A stretch of 52,316 nt of DNA, taken from contig DUMM01000059.1 in NCBI GenBank assembly GCA_012839845.1, positions 1-52,316 on the forward strand, read 5' to 3'. The notes below the pieces were generated by a model that worked only from the letters and a program-made list of their open reading frames with translations, searched no databases and was not told where the DNA came from. The DNA comes from Bacillota bacterium. Its GTDB lineage: Bacteria; Bacillota; Limnochordia; DTU087. Shown one piece after another: positions 38,440 to 45,696 of this stretch; the stretch's first letter is position 1, and each line of letters opens with the position of its first letter. A program made the translations under genes and the position numbers.

Positions 38440-39597
38440 TCACCGGTTTTCCGCTTTCTGTGCCCGCTCGGCGACTTCCAACACTATCCTCGCCGCTTTA
38501 GCAACGGCTCCGCCCTCTCCCAGCTTCCGTCTTACTTCTGCATAATCGGATGCAATTCGGCGCCGCTCATCCTCCTGCCAGATCCTCTCCAATTGGGCTG
38601 CGATCTTTTCGGGAGTGCTTTCATGTTGTATAAGCTCCGGAATTATCTCCCGCCCCGCCACTATATTGGGCAGCGCTATGTAAGGCGTGCGGACAATCAT
38701 TTTGGCTACATAATAGGTCGATGAAGAGATACGGTAGATGGCTACCTGGGGCACACCCAGGAGGGCTGTCTCCAAAGTAGCAGTGCCGCAAGCAACTACA
38801 GCCAAGTCAGCGGCGCTCAATACCCTGTAAGTCTCTCCCCGGACCAGGTGGAGCCTGTTCCACTGGTCCCCTGCTGCCCTGCGAAAGTCATCATCGGAGA
38901 CTGTCTGGGCGGCAGCCACTGCTGACTCAACACCGGGTATCTTTTGCCGCAGAAGGTCCACCGCCCTGAGCATGATGGGCAGCAGCACCTTGATCTCCTG
39001 GCGGCGGCTTCCCGGAAGCAGGGCCACCAGCGGCTCATCTTTAGGTAACCCCAACACACCACGGGCTTCGTCCTTGGGCAGCGGGTCCGGAACTATGTCC
39101 AGCAGCGGATGGCCTACAAACTCTACATCGGCTCCAGCTTCTTTGTACACGTCATATTCAAAGGGCCAGACTGCTACCACTTTGGTGACAGTCTCCGCCA
39201 CCTTCTCGGCTCTCCCTCGACCCCAGGCCCATGCCGAAGGGCTGAAGTAATAGACCGAAGGGATTCCCTTCCGTTTAAGGATTTCCGCAAACCGCATGTT
39301 GAATCCAGGGAAATCGATCAGCACCACAACATCCGGCTGCTGGCGGTCAACTACATCCCCAAGCTTGAGCAGGACCCGGCGCAGGACTTGCACACCCCGC
39401 AGTGCTTCCAAGAAACCGATAGTACTGATGGATGTGGGGTTAAAGAGCAGCCTTACCCCTGCTTCTTTCATCAGGGGTCCGCCCATGCCGAATAAACGCG
39501 TATCCGGCTCCTGCTCTAAGATCTCCTTGGCAAGATATGAACCATTGAGATCGCCGGAGGCTTCACCCGCCACCAACATCACTTTGAGCCGCCTCAT
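38440..39597 (-). CDS. lpxB: Lipid-A-disaccharide synthase
   Basis: Membrane-associated GT19 enzyme of 385 residues joining UDP-2,3-diacylglucosamine and lipid X to make the lipid A disaccharide. Canonical motifs are all present: GEASGDLNG, LIDFPGFNMRF, YYFSPSAWAWG, VEFVGHPLLD, LLPGSRRQEI and VACGTATLETALLG. ATG at 39597 overlaps the lpxI stop by one base. It is the best LpxB of the three in this operon. Confidence 0.96.
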   Translation of the reverse strand: MRRLKVMLVAGEASGDLNGSYLAKEILEQEPDTRLFGMGGPLMKEAGVRLLFNPTSISTIGFLEALRGVQVLRRVLLKLGDVVDRQQPDVVVLIDFPGFNMRFAEILKRKGIPSVYYFSPSAWAWGRGRAEKVAETVTKVVAVWPFEYDVYKEAGADVEFVGHPLLDIVPDPLPKDEARGVLGLPKDEPLVALLPGSRRQEIKVLLPIMLRAVDLLRQKIPGVESAVAAAQTVSDDDFRRAAGDQWNRLHLVRGETYRVLSAADLAVVACGTATLETALLGVPQVAIYRISSSTYYVAKMIVRTPYIALPNIVAGREIIPELIQHESTPEKIAAQLERIWQEDERRRIASDYAEVRRKLGEGGAVAKAARIVLEVAERAQKAENR

Positions 39598-40463
39598 CAG
39601 TTATCCCGTCCTCTTCCCGAACCGCCTGAGGACTGCTCACAAGTTGGGCTTAGATCTCTCTCATCCACCAAGACCAGGGCGACCCCCACTTCGTCAGCCC
39701 GCTGAATTAAGGCATCTTTATCCATCACCAGTGTCTTGTTGGCTTCCATGGCAATCGCTTCAATCCCGGCCTTTACAGCCGTCTCCAAAGTGCCTAAGCC
39801 TATGGTGGGAAGGTCAAACCGCAGATCTTGGGCCGGCTTAGCCACCTTGACCACAACGCCTCCACCTTGAGCCAGACGGCCTCCCCGGGAGATGGTCGCA
39901 TCGGTACCATCAATGGCCTCCACCGCCAGGATGGCTCCCTCTTTGACAACTACTGTCTGGCCGATATCCAGCCCGGCAATGGCCTTGGCAATCCTCCACC
40001 CGTAGCGGATGTCTGACCAATTCCGACCTGTGGGTTGCCTAGAGGTCAGCACACCTGGCCCCGGCATGATTTCCTCCATCAAGTCAGTCTGCGGCCGCAC
40101 TGTTATGCCTTCTTGAGCTAGATCGTTGACGAAAGCCTCGATCACAGCATTATCGTTCTTCTCACCCAAACCAGCTAACAGCCGCTGGGTTCGCTCATCC
40201 AGCTGCAGGCGGCCAAACAAAAGCCCTTTGGAAACCCCGCCCACCAGATAGGCATCCTGCACCTTTTCCTTCTTAAGGACATCGATAATTAACTGCCACT
40301 GTCCCAGGGGCATTGGGTAGCTGGCATGGGCCGTCTGAGCCAATGCCGGCGCCACTTCTCCCAGGACTCCTACTACTACAACCCGGTAACCTCGGTTCCT
40401 AGCGGCCTTAGCCGCAACCAGCGGTAAGTCTCCTTTACCTGCTAAAATGGCTATGGTGGGCAT
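39597..40463 (-). CDS. lpxI: UDP-2,3-diacylglucosamine pyrophosphatase LpxI
   Basis: Cytoplasmic/peripheral enzyme of 288 residues (DUF1009 family) that makes lipid X from UDP-2,3-diacylglucosamine, replacing LpxH. ILAGKGDLPLVAAKAA at the N-terminus, VGGVSKGLLFG, and the C-terminal LRFDLPTIGLGTLETA are characteristic. ATG at 40463 follows GGGAGG. It is coupled to lpxB. No lpxH or lpxG is seen. Confidence 0.94.
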   Translation of the reverse strand: MPTIAILAGKGDLPLVAAKAARNRGYRVVVVGVLGEVAPALAQTAHASYPMPLGQWQLIIDVLKKEKVQDAYLVGGVSKGLLFGRLQLDERTQRLLAGLGEKNDNAVIEAFVNDLAQEGITVRPQTDLMEEIMPGPGVLTSRQPTGRNWSDIRYGWRIAKAIAGLDIGQTVVVKEGAILAVEAIDGTDATISRGGRLAQGGGVVVKVAKPAQDLRFDLPTIGLGTLETAVKAGIEAIAMEANKTLVMDKDALIQRADEVGVALVLVDERDLSPTCEQSSGGSGRGRDN

Positions 40464-40500
40464 GCATCTTGCCTCCCTGCGCTTAGGTTCAAAAGTAATT

Positions 40501-40546
40501 CAGAAATAAAAGAAAATCCCGCGCTCAAATAAACAGGCAGCGGGAT
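40501..40546 (-). terminator. Intrinsic terminator between the ICMT-like gene and lpxI
   Basis: Stem ATCCCGC / GCGGGAT (40516-40522, 40540-40546) with a 17-base loop, followed on the minus strand by TTTCTTTTATTTC. It sits 8 bases after the stop of the ICMT-like gene. With only 37 bases left before lpxI, either the terminator is partial or lpxI has a promoter here. Confidence 0.75.
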
Positions 40547-40553
40547 AATAGGG

Positions 40554-41192
40554 CTAGAACAGCCATTGAACAAACATGGCGGCCACGACACCTACCAAGA
40601 CCATCATCATCGAGCCTTCAGCCAGGAGGGCATCTCTAGTGCTGAAGCGTTCCTCGACCTCTCTGGGCCGCCGACGGGTCTTTGTATACCACCCCAGGAG
40701 ATGGGAGGCATTGGGAAAGTACTCGGGAACAGCTCGGCAGTAAGCGTCATAGGCTTCGCCGTACTCCCTCCGCAGCTTGGCATCTTCCACCGGGTGCACA
40801 AACCGGACTCTAGCGGCGGCTATGCCGGCCAGCAGCAGGTATGCCGGCCACCATCGGGACATGACAGCTATACCAAGGCCTACCAGCAAGGTCCCCCAGG
40901 CATCGGGCCTGCGGACCAGGCCGTACGGACCTTTGGCAATAAGCCGACCCTGCTCAAGCAGGCTCTCCAATCCAGGTTGATGCCCGGCACTCCACCAGCG
41001 GATGAACTCTCCCAGGACAAGACAAATCCCGCCCCGCCACAGTGAGTCCGCCGCTGGTCGTGACCAAAGCGCGATGATTAGCAGTACAGGCACAGGAAGC
41101 ACATGGCGCAAGCGGTAAATCAAGCCTTCTTGCACAGCACTGTAGGTCTCTACAAAACCCCGGGATCTGAGGACTATGCTTTTTCGCGACAT
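40554..41192 (-). CDS. ICMT/PEMT-like membrane methyltransferase
   Basis: Inner-membrane protein of 212 residues with several helices. The isoprenylcysteine carboxyl methyltransferase/phospholipid methyltransferase pattern is present: KGPYGLVRRPDAWGTLLVG (the GPY-x-x-x-R-x-P motif) and EDAKLRREYGEAYDAYCRAV followed by PEYFP. These proteins methylate lipid or protein C-terminal carboxyls with S-adenosylmethionine, though many bacterial ones are unassigned. ATG at 41192, seven bases after lpxA. A strong terminator follows it. A lipid substrate is inference from place. Confidence 0.75.
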   Translation of the reverse strand: MSRKSIVLRSRGFVETYSAVQEGLIYRLRHVLPVPVLLIIALWSRPAADSLWRGGICLVLGEFIRWWSAGHQPGLESLLEQGRLIAKGPYGLVRRPDAWGTLLVGLGIAVMSRWWPAYLLLAGIAAARVRFVHPVEDAKLRREYGEAYDAYCRAVPEYFPNASHLLGWYTKTRRRPREVEERFSTRDALLAEGSMMMVLVGVVAAMFVQWLF

Positions 41193-41199
41193 GCTATCC

Positions 41200-42021
41200 C
41201 TACCTACAGATCCCCCTGTCGGCGCTGCGTAAGAATCTTAGCAGGTGATCTATTTCTTCATAACCCGCAAGTTCCTGTTCCATCTGCTCGATGGCCTGTG
41301 AGATATTCAGATTGGATCGGTACAAGATCTTATAGGCTCGCTTAATCTCCATCCGCAGCTCCGGACTGAGACCGTTGCGGCGTAGACCGACAATATTGAT
41401 ACCATATGGCTTGGCAGGATTACCGTCGACGATAATATAAGGGGGAACATCTTTAGTTACCATGGTATGGGCACCAACCATGGCCATGCGGCCGATCTTG
41501 GTGAACTGATGGACTCCCACAAGGCCTCCGATGACCACTCGGTCCTCGATCACTACATGCCCACCAATCCCGCTACCATGGGAAATAACCACATTGTTGC
41601 CCACTTGGCAGTCATGACCTACGTGAACATAAGACATAATTAGACAATTATTGCCAATCCTTGTTTCCCCGCCGCCGCCCGCGGTACCTCTGCTGATGGT
41701 AGCATATTCCCGAATGATATTATTGTCCCCGATAAACAGATAAGTCTTCTCGCCTTTGAACTTCAGATCCTGGGGTTCGTTGCCCACGATGGCACCGGCG
41801 TAAATCTTGTTGTTCTTGCCGATAACAGTCCACCCTTCGATAATCACCCTTGGCCCGATCTTGGTGCCGTCTCCGATATCCACATCCGGGCCGATAATGG
41901 CATAAGGCCCTATCTCCACGTCGTTACCAATGATCGCGTCGGGATGCACAATCGCGGTCGGATGAATTTTCCTGCGAATGTGGACTACCTTGCCATCCTT
42001 CGATGTTTCAGTTTGACTCAC
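41200..42021 (-). CDS. lpxA: UDP-N-acetylglucosamine acyltransferase
   Basis: Cytoplasmic left-handed beta-helix enzyme of 273 residues performing the first acylation of UDP-GlcNAc. Hexapeptide repeats run through the first 190 residues; the catalytic histidine is in SYVHVGHDCQVGNNVV and the acyl-site region VHQFTKIGRMAMVGA follows. The C-terminal domain GLRRNGLSPELRMEIKRAYK is typical of LpxA. Start is GTG at 42021 with GGAGGGGGAG upstream. It is downstream of fabZ, the classical order. Confidence 0.95.
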   Translation of the reverse strand: MSQTETSKDGKVVHIRRKIHPTAIVHPDAIIGNDVEIGPYAIIGPDVDIGDGTKIGPRVIIEGWTVIGKNNKIYAGAIVGNEPQDLKFKGEKTYLFIGDNNIIREYATISRGTAGGGGETRIGNNCLIMSYVHVGHDCQVGNNVVISHGSGIGGHVVIEDRVVIGGLVGVHQFTKIGRMAMVGAHTMVTKDVPPYIIVDGNPAKPYGINIVGLRRNGLSPELRMEIKRAYKILYRSNLNISQAIEQMEQELAGYEEIDHLLRFLRSADRGICR

Positions 42022-42106
42022 TGCGTCTCCCCCTCCGGAGTACCAAATCCTGGTGCTCCTATCCCTGTATAAGCCTCATCCGAGCCCGCAAGCACGCAAC
42101 TCGGAA

Positions 42107-42544
42107 CTACTTGTCCATATCAGCAATCATGAACATAAATTCTGCCTCAGCAGCTTTCTCATCGCCGACGTAGGCAGTGCCTTGACACTTGCCCATAGTG
42201 CGCCGCAGCTGAAGCATTTCCACTTCCAATCGGAGCTGATCACCGGGCATCACCGGCCGGCGAAAACGAGCCTTGTCAACACCGGCTAGCAGCGGTATCT
42301 TCTTGCCTGCTCCGTCTTCGGGATCCAATACTACCAACCCACCTACCTGGGCAAGGCTTTCCAAAATCAAAACTCCCGGCATGATGGGCCTTCCTGGGTA
42401 ATGGCCGGTAAAGTGGGGTTCATTGATGGTAACGTTCTTAATCGCCACAGCCCGTTTGCCCGGTACCAACTCCACTACCCGATCGACCATCAGAAACGGA
42501 TATCGGTGGGGCAGACGGTCCTGTATAGCCAAGATATCCAGCAT
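42107..42544 (-). CDS. fabZ: (3R)-hydroxyacyl-ACP dehydratase
   Basis: Cytoplasmic hotdog-fold dehydratase of 145 residues of fatty-acid synthesis. LPHRYPFLMVDRV with the first residues of the family, and the active-site HFTGHYPGRPIMPGVLILE helix, are exact FabZ signatures. It competes with LpxA for hydroxyacyl-ACP, and its place before lpxA is conserved in many diderms. ATG at 42544. 87 bases after the nucleotidyltransferase gene. Confidence 0.96.
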   Translation of the reverse strand: MLDILAIQDRLPHRYPFLMVDRVVELVPGKRAVAIKNVTINEPHFTGHYPGRPIMPGVLILESLAQVGGLVVLDPEDGAGKKIPLLAGVDKARFRRPVMPGDQLRLEVEMLQLRRTMGKCQGTAYVGDEKAAEAEFMFMIADMDK

Positions 42545-42630
42545 AGAGCCCGTCCCCTTTCACTTCTATCCCATTGTAATGCCTGGCCAACTGCCTGTCA
42601 AGGAACCAGCCGCCCGGTAACCGGCCAGGC

Positions 42631-43620
42631 TCAGATCTCGGCTGTGATGATCTGGGAAGAATCGCCAATATTCAGGCGGCTGAACCGCCCCTGGACTACA
42701 GCCTTGTCCCCAATTAAGGAGTGCTCCAGCAGGATATCGGCTACATAGGCCCCTTCATTGATTATGCTGTCCCTGATCAGCGCGTTGGCAACCTGCGCGC
42801 CGCTGGCGATGGACACATACGGACCGATTAAGCAGTTTTCCAAGACAGCAGAGGGATCAATATACACTGGGGGTATAACAATCACATCTGAGCGGTTGGA
42901 AAAGGGAGTATAGCCGTTATTGGAAAGCAAATGGCGGTTGGTGGCAAGTAGTGATTCGGGATTCCCGCAGTCCAGCCAATGCTCAACACCGAAAACCTCC
43001 ATCAGTTCCCCGGCCTCGATCATGCGCTGCAGGCCGTCGGTAAGCTGGAATTCCCCTCCCTTGCGGACATCCCCTTCCATGATTTCAGACAAGCTGCGGT
43101 AAAGCAGTGCACTGTTGGTTATGTAGTAGACGCCCACAACAGCCAGGTTGGTGGGAGGGTCCTCAGGCTTTTCTATCAGCCTGACGATGCGGCTGCCCTC
43201 CAGTTCCACCACACCGAAGCTGCTGGGGTTGTCCACCTCTCTGACGCCGATGGCTGTAACTCCCCGCTGCAGTACAGAGGCCAGATCCGCTTCTACTATA
43301 GTATCTCCTAAAACGATCAAAATAGGCTCACCGGGCTTGACGCAATCCTTGGTCAGCCAGATGGCATGCCCGAGACCCAGCCGCTCCTCCTGCTCCACAA
43401 CTTGAACCTTCAAGTCGTACGTTCCTTGCACGTAATCGACGACCTTTTCCCCTAGGTACCCGACTACCAACACCACTTCATCTATACCGGCGGGCCGCAG
43501 GCTATCCAGAATGTGTCCCAGAATAGGCTTTCCGGCTACATGCACCAGTGCTTTGGGTACTGTGTGGGTATGGGGCCGCAAGCGGCTTCCGACCCCTGCC
43601 ACAGGCAAGATAGCTTTCAC
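42631..43620 (-). CDS. Sugar-phosphate nucleotidyltransferase with C-terminal beta-helix
   Basis: Cytoplasmic enzyme of 329 residues. The nucleotidyl-transfer domain starts ILPVAGVGSRLRPHTHTVPKA, has VVEQEERLGLGHAIW and ILIVLGDTI, and contains a sugar-binding VGVYYI region; residues about 240-329 are hexapeptide-like. Closest families are glucose-1-phosphate thymidylyltransferase (long form) and UDP-sugar pyrophosphorylases. Start is a GTG at 43620 overlapping the lpxC stop by four bases, so lpxC and this gene are coupled. Its place between lpxC and fabZ is not usual. Product nucleotide sugar is unknown. Confidence 0.85.
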   Translation of the reverse strand: MKAILPVAGVGSRLRPHTHTVPKALVHVAGKPILGHILDSLRPAGIDEVVLVVGYLGEKVVDYVQGTYDLKVQVVEQEERLGLGHAIWLTKDCVKPGEPILIVLGDTIVEADLASVLQRGVTAIGVREVDNPSSFGVVELEGSRIVRLIEKPEDPPTNLAVVGVYYITNSALLYRSLSEIMEGDVRKGGEFQLTDGLQRMIEAGELMEVFGVEHWLDCGNPESLLATNRHLLSNNGYTPFSNRSDVIVIPPVYIDPSAVLENCLIGPYVSIASGAQVANALIRDSIINEGAYVADILLEHSLIGDKAVVQGRFSRLNIGDSSQIITAEI

Positions 43621-44465
43621 CGATCTGCACTCCCATCCTCCGAAACCCGTTGTCTTAGTATCTCCTGCATAAGACCCTTATTAAGTTCATGCCCAGACCG
43701 CACCGCGATAATATGGGCATGCAAAAATCCCAACAGGCCCATATCGCCTACTACATCGAGGATTTTGTGTCTTACTATTTCATCCCGGTACCGGAGGGAA
43801 TTCCGGTATCCGTCATCATCCACGATTACGACACAATCCAGGTCGCCGCCCCGGCCTAGACCCTGACTGCGCAGAAACTCGATATCCTTCCCAAAAACTA
43901 AAGTTCGGGCTCCGGCCAGCTCTCGCCCAAATACATCTGCGGTGATGCTGTATTCCCCAAACTGCGTACCTACTACTGGATGGTCCGTTACAAAGGTATA
44001 AGTGATCTTCAGCTCATCGGCCGGCACGGCAATCATGTGGCTTCCGTTGCGGGACACCCATACAGGGTTCTTCAGCCGCAAATACCGCCGAGGTACGCCC
44101 TGTTTGATGATCCCCGCCTTACAGACCAGTTCGACAAAAATCTGCGCGCTGCCGTCGCCCAGGGGAATTTCTCCTGCATCCAGTTCTACGACAGCATTGT
44201 CAATACCCATTCCCCGCAAAGCCGCCATCAGATGCTCCACCGTCATTACCTGCGCCCCACCGTTTCCCAGGGTGGTGTTTCGGTTGGTCGACACGATGTG
44301 CTCGACGGTGGCCGGGATTTCCGGTTTTCCAGGCAAGTCTATCCTCCGGAAGATGATACCGGTGTCGGCAGGAGCTGGCAACAACCGCATAAAAACCGGG
44401 ACCCCCGAGTGTAGCGCCTTGCCTGCATATTCCACGGGCGCCCCCAGCGTTTGCTGCTCTGTCAA
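43617..44465 (-). CDS. lpxC: UDP-3-O-acyl-N-acetylglucosamine deacetylase
   Basis: Cytoplasmic zinc enzyme of 282 residues, the committed step of lipid A synthesis. Zinc ligands are H78 in MTVEHLMAAL, and H233 and D237 in EIVRHKILDVVGD; the general base SGHELNK histidine is at 259. These match E. coli H79, H238, D242 and H265. The start is set at TTG 44465, because it gives the family's N-terminus TEQQTLGAPVEYAGKALHSG and has AAGGTGG upstream; an ATG 32 codons earlier (44561) has no ribosome site. A TTG start fits low, controlled expression. It follows the GlnQ-type ATPase by 127 bases. Confidence 0.93.
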   Translation of the reverse strand: MTEQQTLGAPVEYAGKALHSGVPVFMRLLPAPADTGIIFRRIDLPGKPEIPATVEHIVSTNRNTTLGNGGAQVMTVEHLMAALRGMGIDNAVVELDAGEIPLGDGSAQIFVELVCKAGIIKQGVPRRYLRLKNPVWVSRNGSHMIAVPADELKITYTFVTDHPVVGTQFGEYSITADVFGRELAGARTLVFGKDIEFLRSQGLGRGGDLDCVVIVDDDGYRNSLRYRDEIVRHKILDVVGDMGLLGFLHAHIIAVRSGHELNKGLMQEILRQRVSEDGSADR

Positions 44466-44592
44466 TATTCCACCTTCTCCCTCAACCGCATAATATACCG
44501 GCACGAATTGTACCCAGTGGTTCTTCGTTCGAGATGAAAGGCGTTGTTTCCTTCCTGCCATATGTCCAAAGGGATGGCTTAACGCATCATCC

Positions 44593-45321
44593 TTAGGACA
44601 TCAAGAGCCGCTTGTATTTTTCACCGATTTCCGACTTGGGCTGTGAGAAAATCTCTGCCGGTACACCTTCTTCTACTATTCTACCGTGATCCATCAAGAT
44701 AATACGGTCAGCCACTTTCAGAGCAAAGGACACCTCGTGGGTGACGATAATCATAGTAGCTTTGTGGCCCCGGGCCAGGTCCTCCATAACATCCAAAACC
44801 TCTCCCACCAGAATGGGATCTAGGGAAGCGGTTGGCTCATCCATCAGCATGATCTCCGGATTCAGTGCCAAAGCCCGGGCGATACCTACCCGCTGCTGCT
44901 GGCCGCCGGATAGCTCGCTGGGGCGGCTATCGGCATAAGCCAGCAGCCCCACCTTCCGCAAGGCCTCCAGGGCATTGGCTTCCGCTTGTTCAGGATCCAT
45001 GCCGCTGAGCACCGGACCGAACATCACGTTTTCTTTCACAGTCAAACGCTTGATCAGGTTGAAATGCTGAAACACAAACCCAACCCGGCGGCGGAACTCC
45101 AACAGCTCCTGGGGAGACATGTCCATAACCGATTGGTCCTTGAAGAAGACTTCTCCCCGATCAGGCTCCGTCAAGCGGTTGATGCAGCGGATCAAGGTGG
45201 ACTTGCCGCAGCCGCTGGGGCCCATGACTACCAGGATCTCACCCTGAGAAACGTTCAGACTGACGCCATCGAGGGCTACTTTCTTGCCGTAGCTTTTTTC
45301 CAAACCATATACCTGCAGCAT
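44593..45321 (-). CDS. ABC ATPase of the polar amino acid (GlnQ) type, with no cognate binding protein
   Basis: Cytoplasmic ATPase of 242 residues. Walker A GPSGCGKST, VFQHFNLIKRLTVKENVM, signature LSGGQQQRVGIARAL, Walker B IMLMDEPTASLDP and VTHEVSFAL match the glutamine/histidine/arginine class. ATG at 45321 has GAGG 8 bases upstream. No amino acid permease or binding protein of that class is present; the only membrane protein in place is the 710-residue protein upstream, whose tail has an EAA-like motif of the same class. It precedes lpxC, so a role in envelope traffic is possible but not shown. Confidence 0.85.
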   Translation of the reverse strand: MLQVYGLEKSYGKKVALDGVSLNVSQGEILVVMGPSGCGKSTLIRCINRLTEPDRGEVFFKDQSVMDMSPQELLEFRRRVGFVFQHFNLIKRLTVKENVMFGPVLSGMDPEQAEANALEALRKVGLLAYADSRPSELSGGQQQRVGIARALALNPEIMLMDEPTASLDPILVGEVLDVMEDLARGHKATMIIVTHEVSFALKVADRIILMDHGRIVEEGVPAEIFSQPKSEIGEKYKRLLMS

Positions 45322-45696
45322 ACAATCCACCTCAAATCAGCGAAGGTAGTCCCGCTGCCTCCCAACCCATGTTATCTCCTGCTTCATCTAGCGCTTCAAC
45401 GAAAGGAATCTGCTGCTGTGAAAACTGCTGTCTGTTCTGCTCCAGTAACTGCCGGAATCACTAGTTCTGACACCGCTGCCTCCGGAGTCCCCAACTCCCT
45501 AGGCCTTGCGGAGCCGCCTGCATAGCCTGCACCATCTAGTACTGCTTCCCATCCCTGGTTGGAAGGCAAAGGCACTACCTTCGCCTACCGTTGAGCTTGC
45601 AGCTGAGCTTTCCGCATATATCTTTGCATATAACCCAGCACGTTCAGCTGTGCCCCATCTGGCCGGCAGTTCCGGTTGACGAAAGCTGCCGGCGGC
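45322..45696 (-). other. Gap between the 710-residue protein gene and the ATPase gene
   Basis: About 375 bases without a complete gene. On the minus strand, two short overlapping frames look protein-like: one open from near 45575 to 45405 and a second, in another frame, from about 45465 to 45335, ending shortly before the ATPase start. Neither has a good start site. A decayed or frameshifted small gene is possible; a leader is the alternative. Confidence 0.3.

Noticed and set aside
44561-44563. ATG-based longer form of lpxC starting at 44561.
   Set aside because: No ribosome binding site, and the extra 32 residues have no counterpart in LpxC; the TTG at 44465 fits better.
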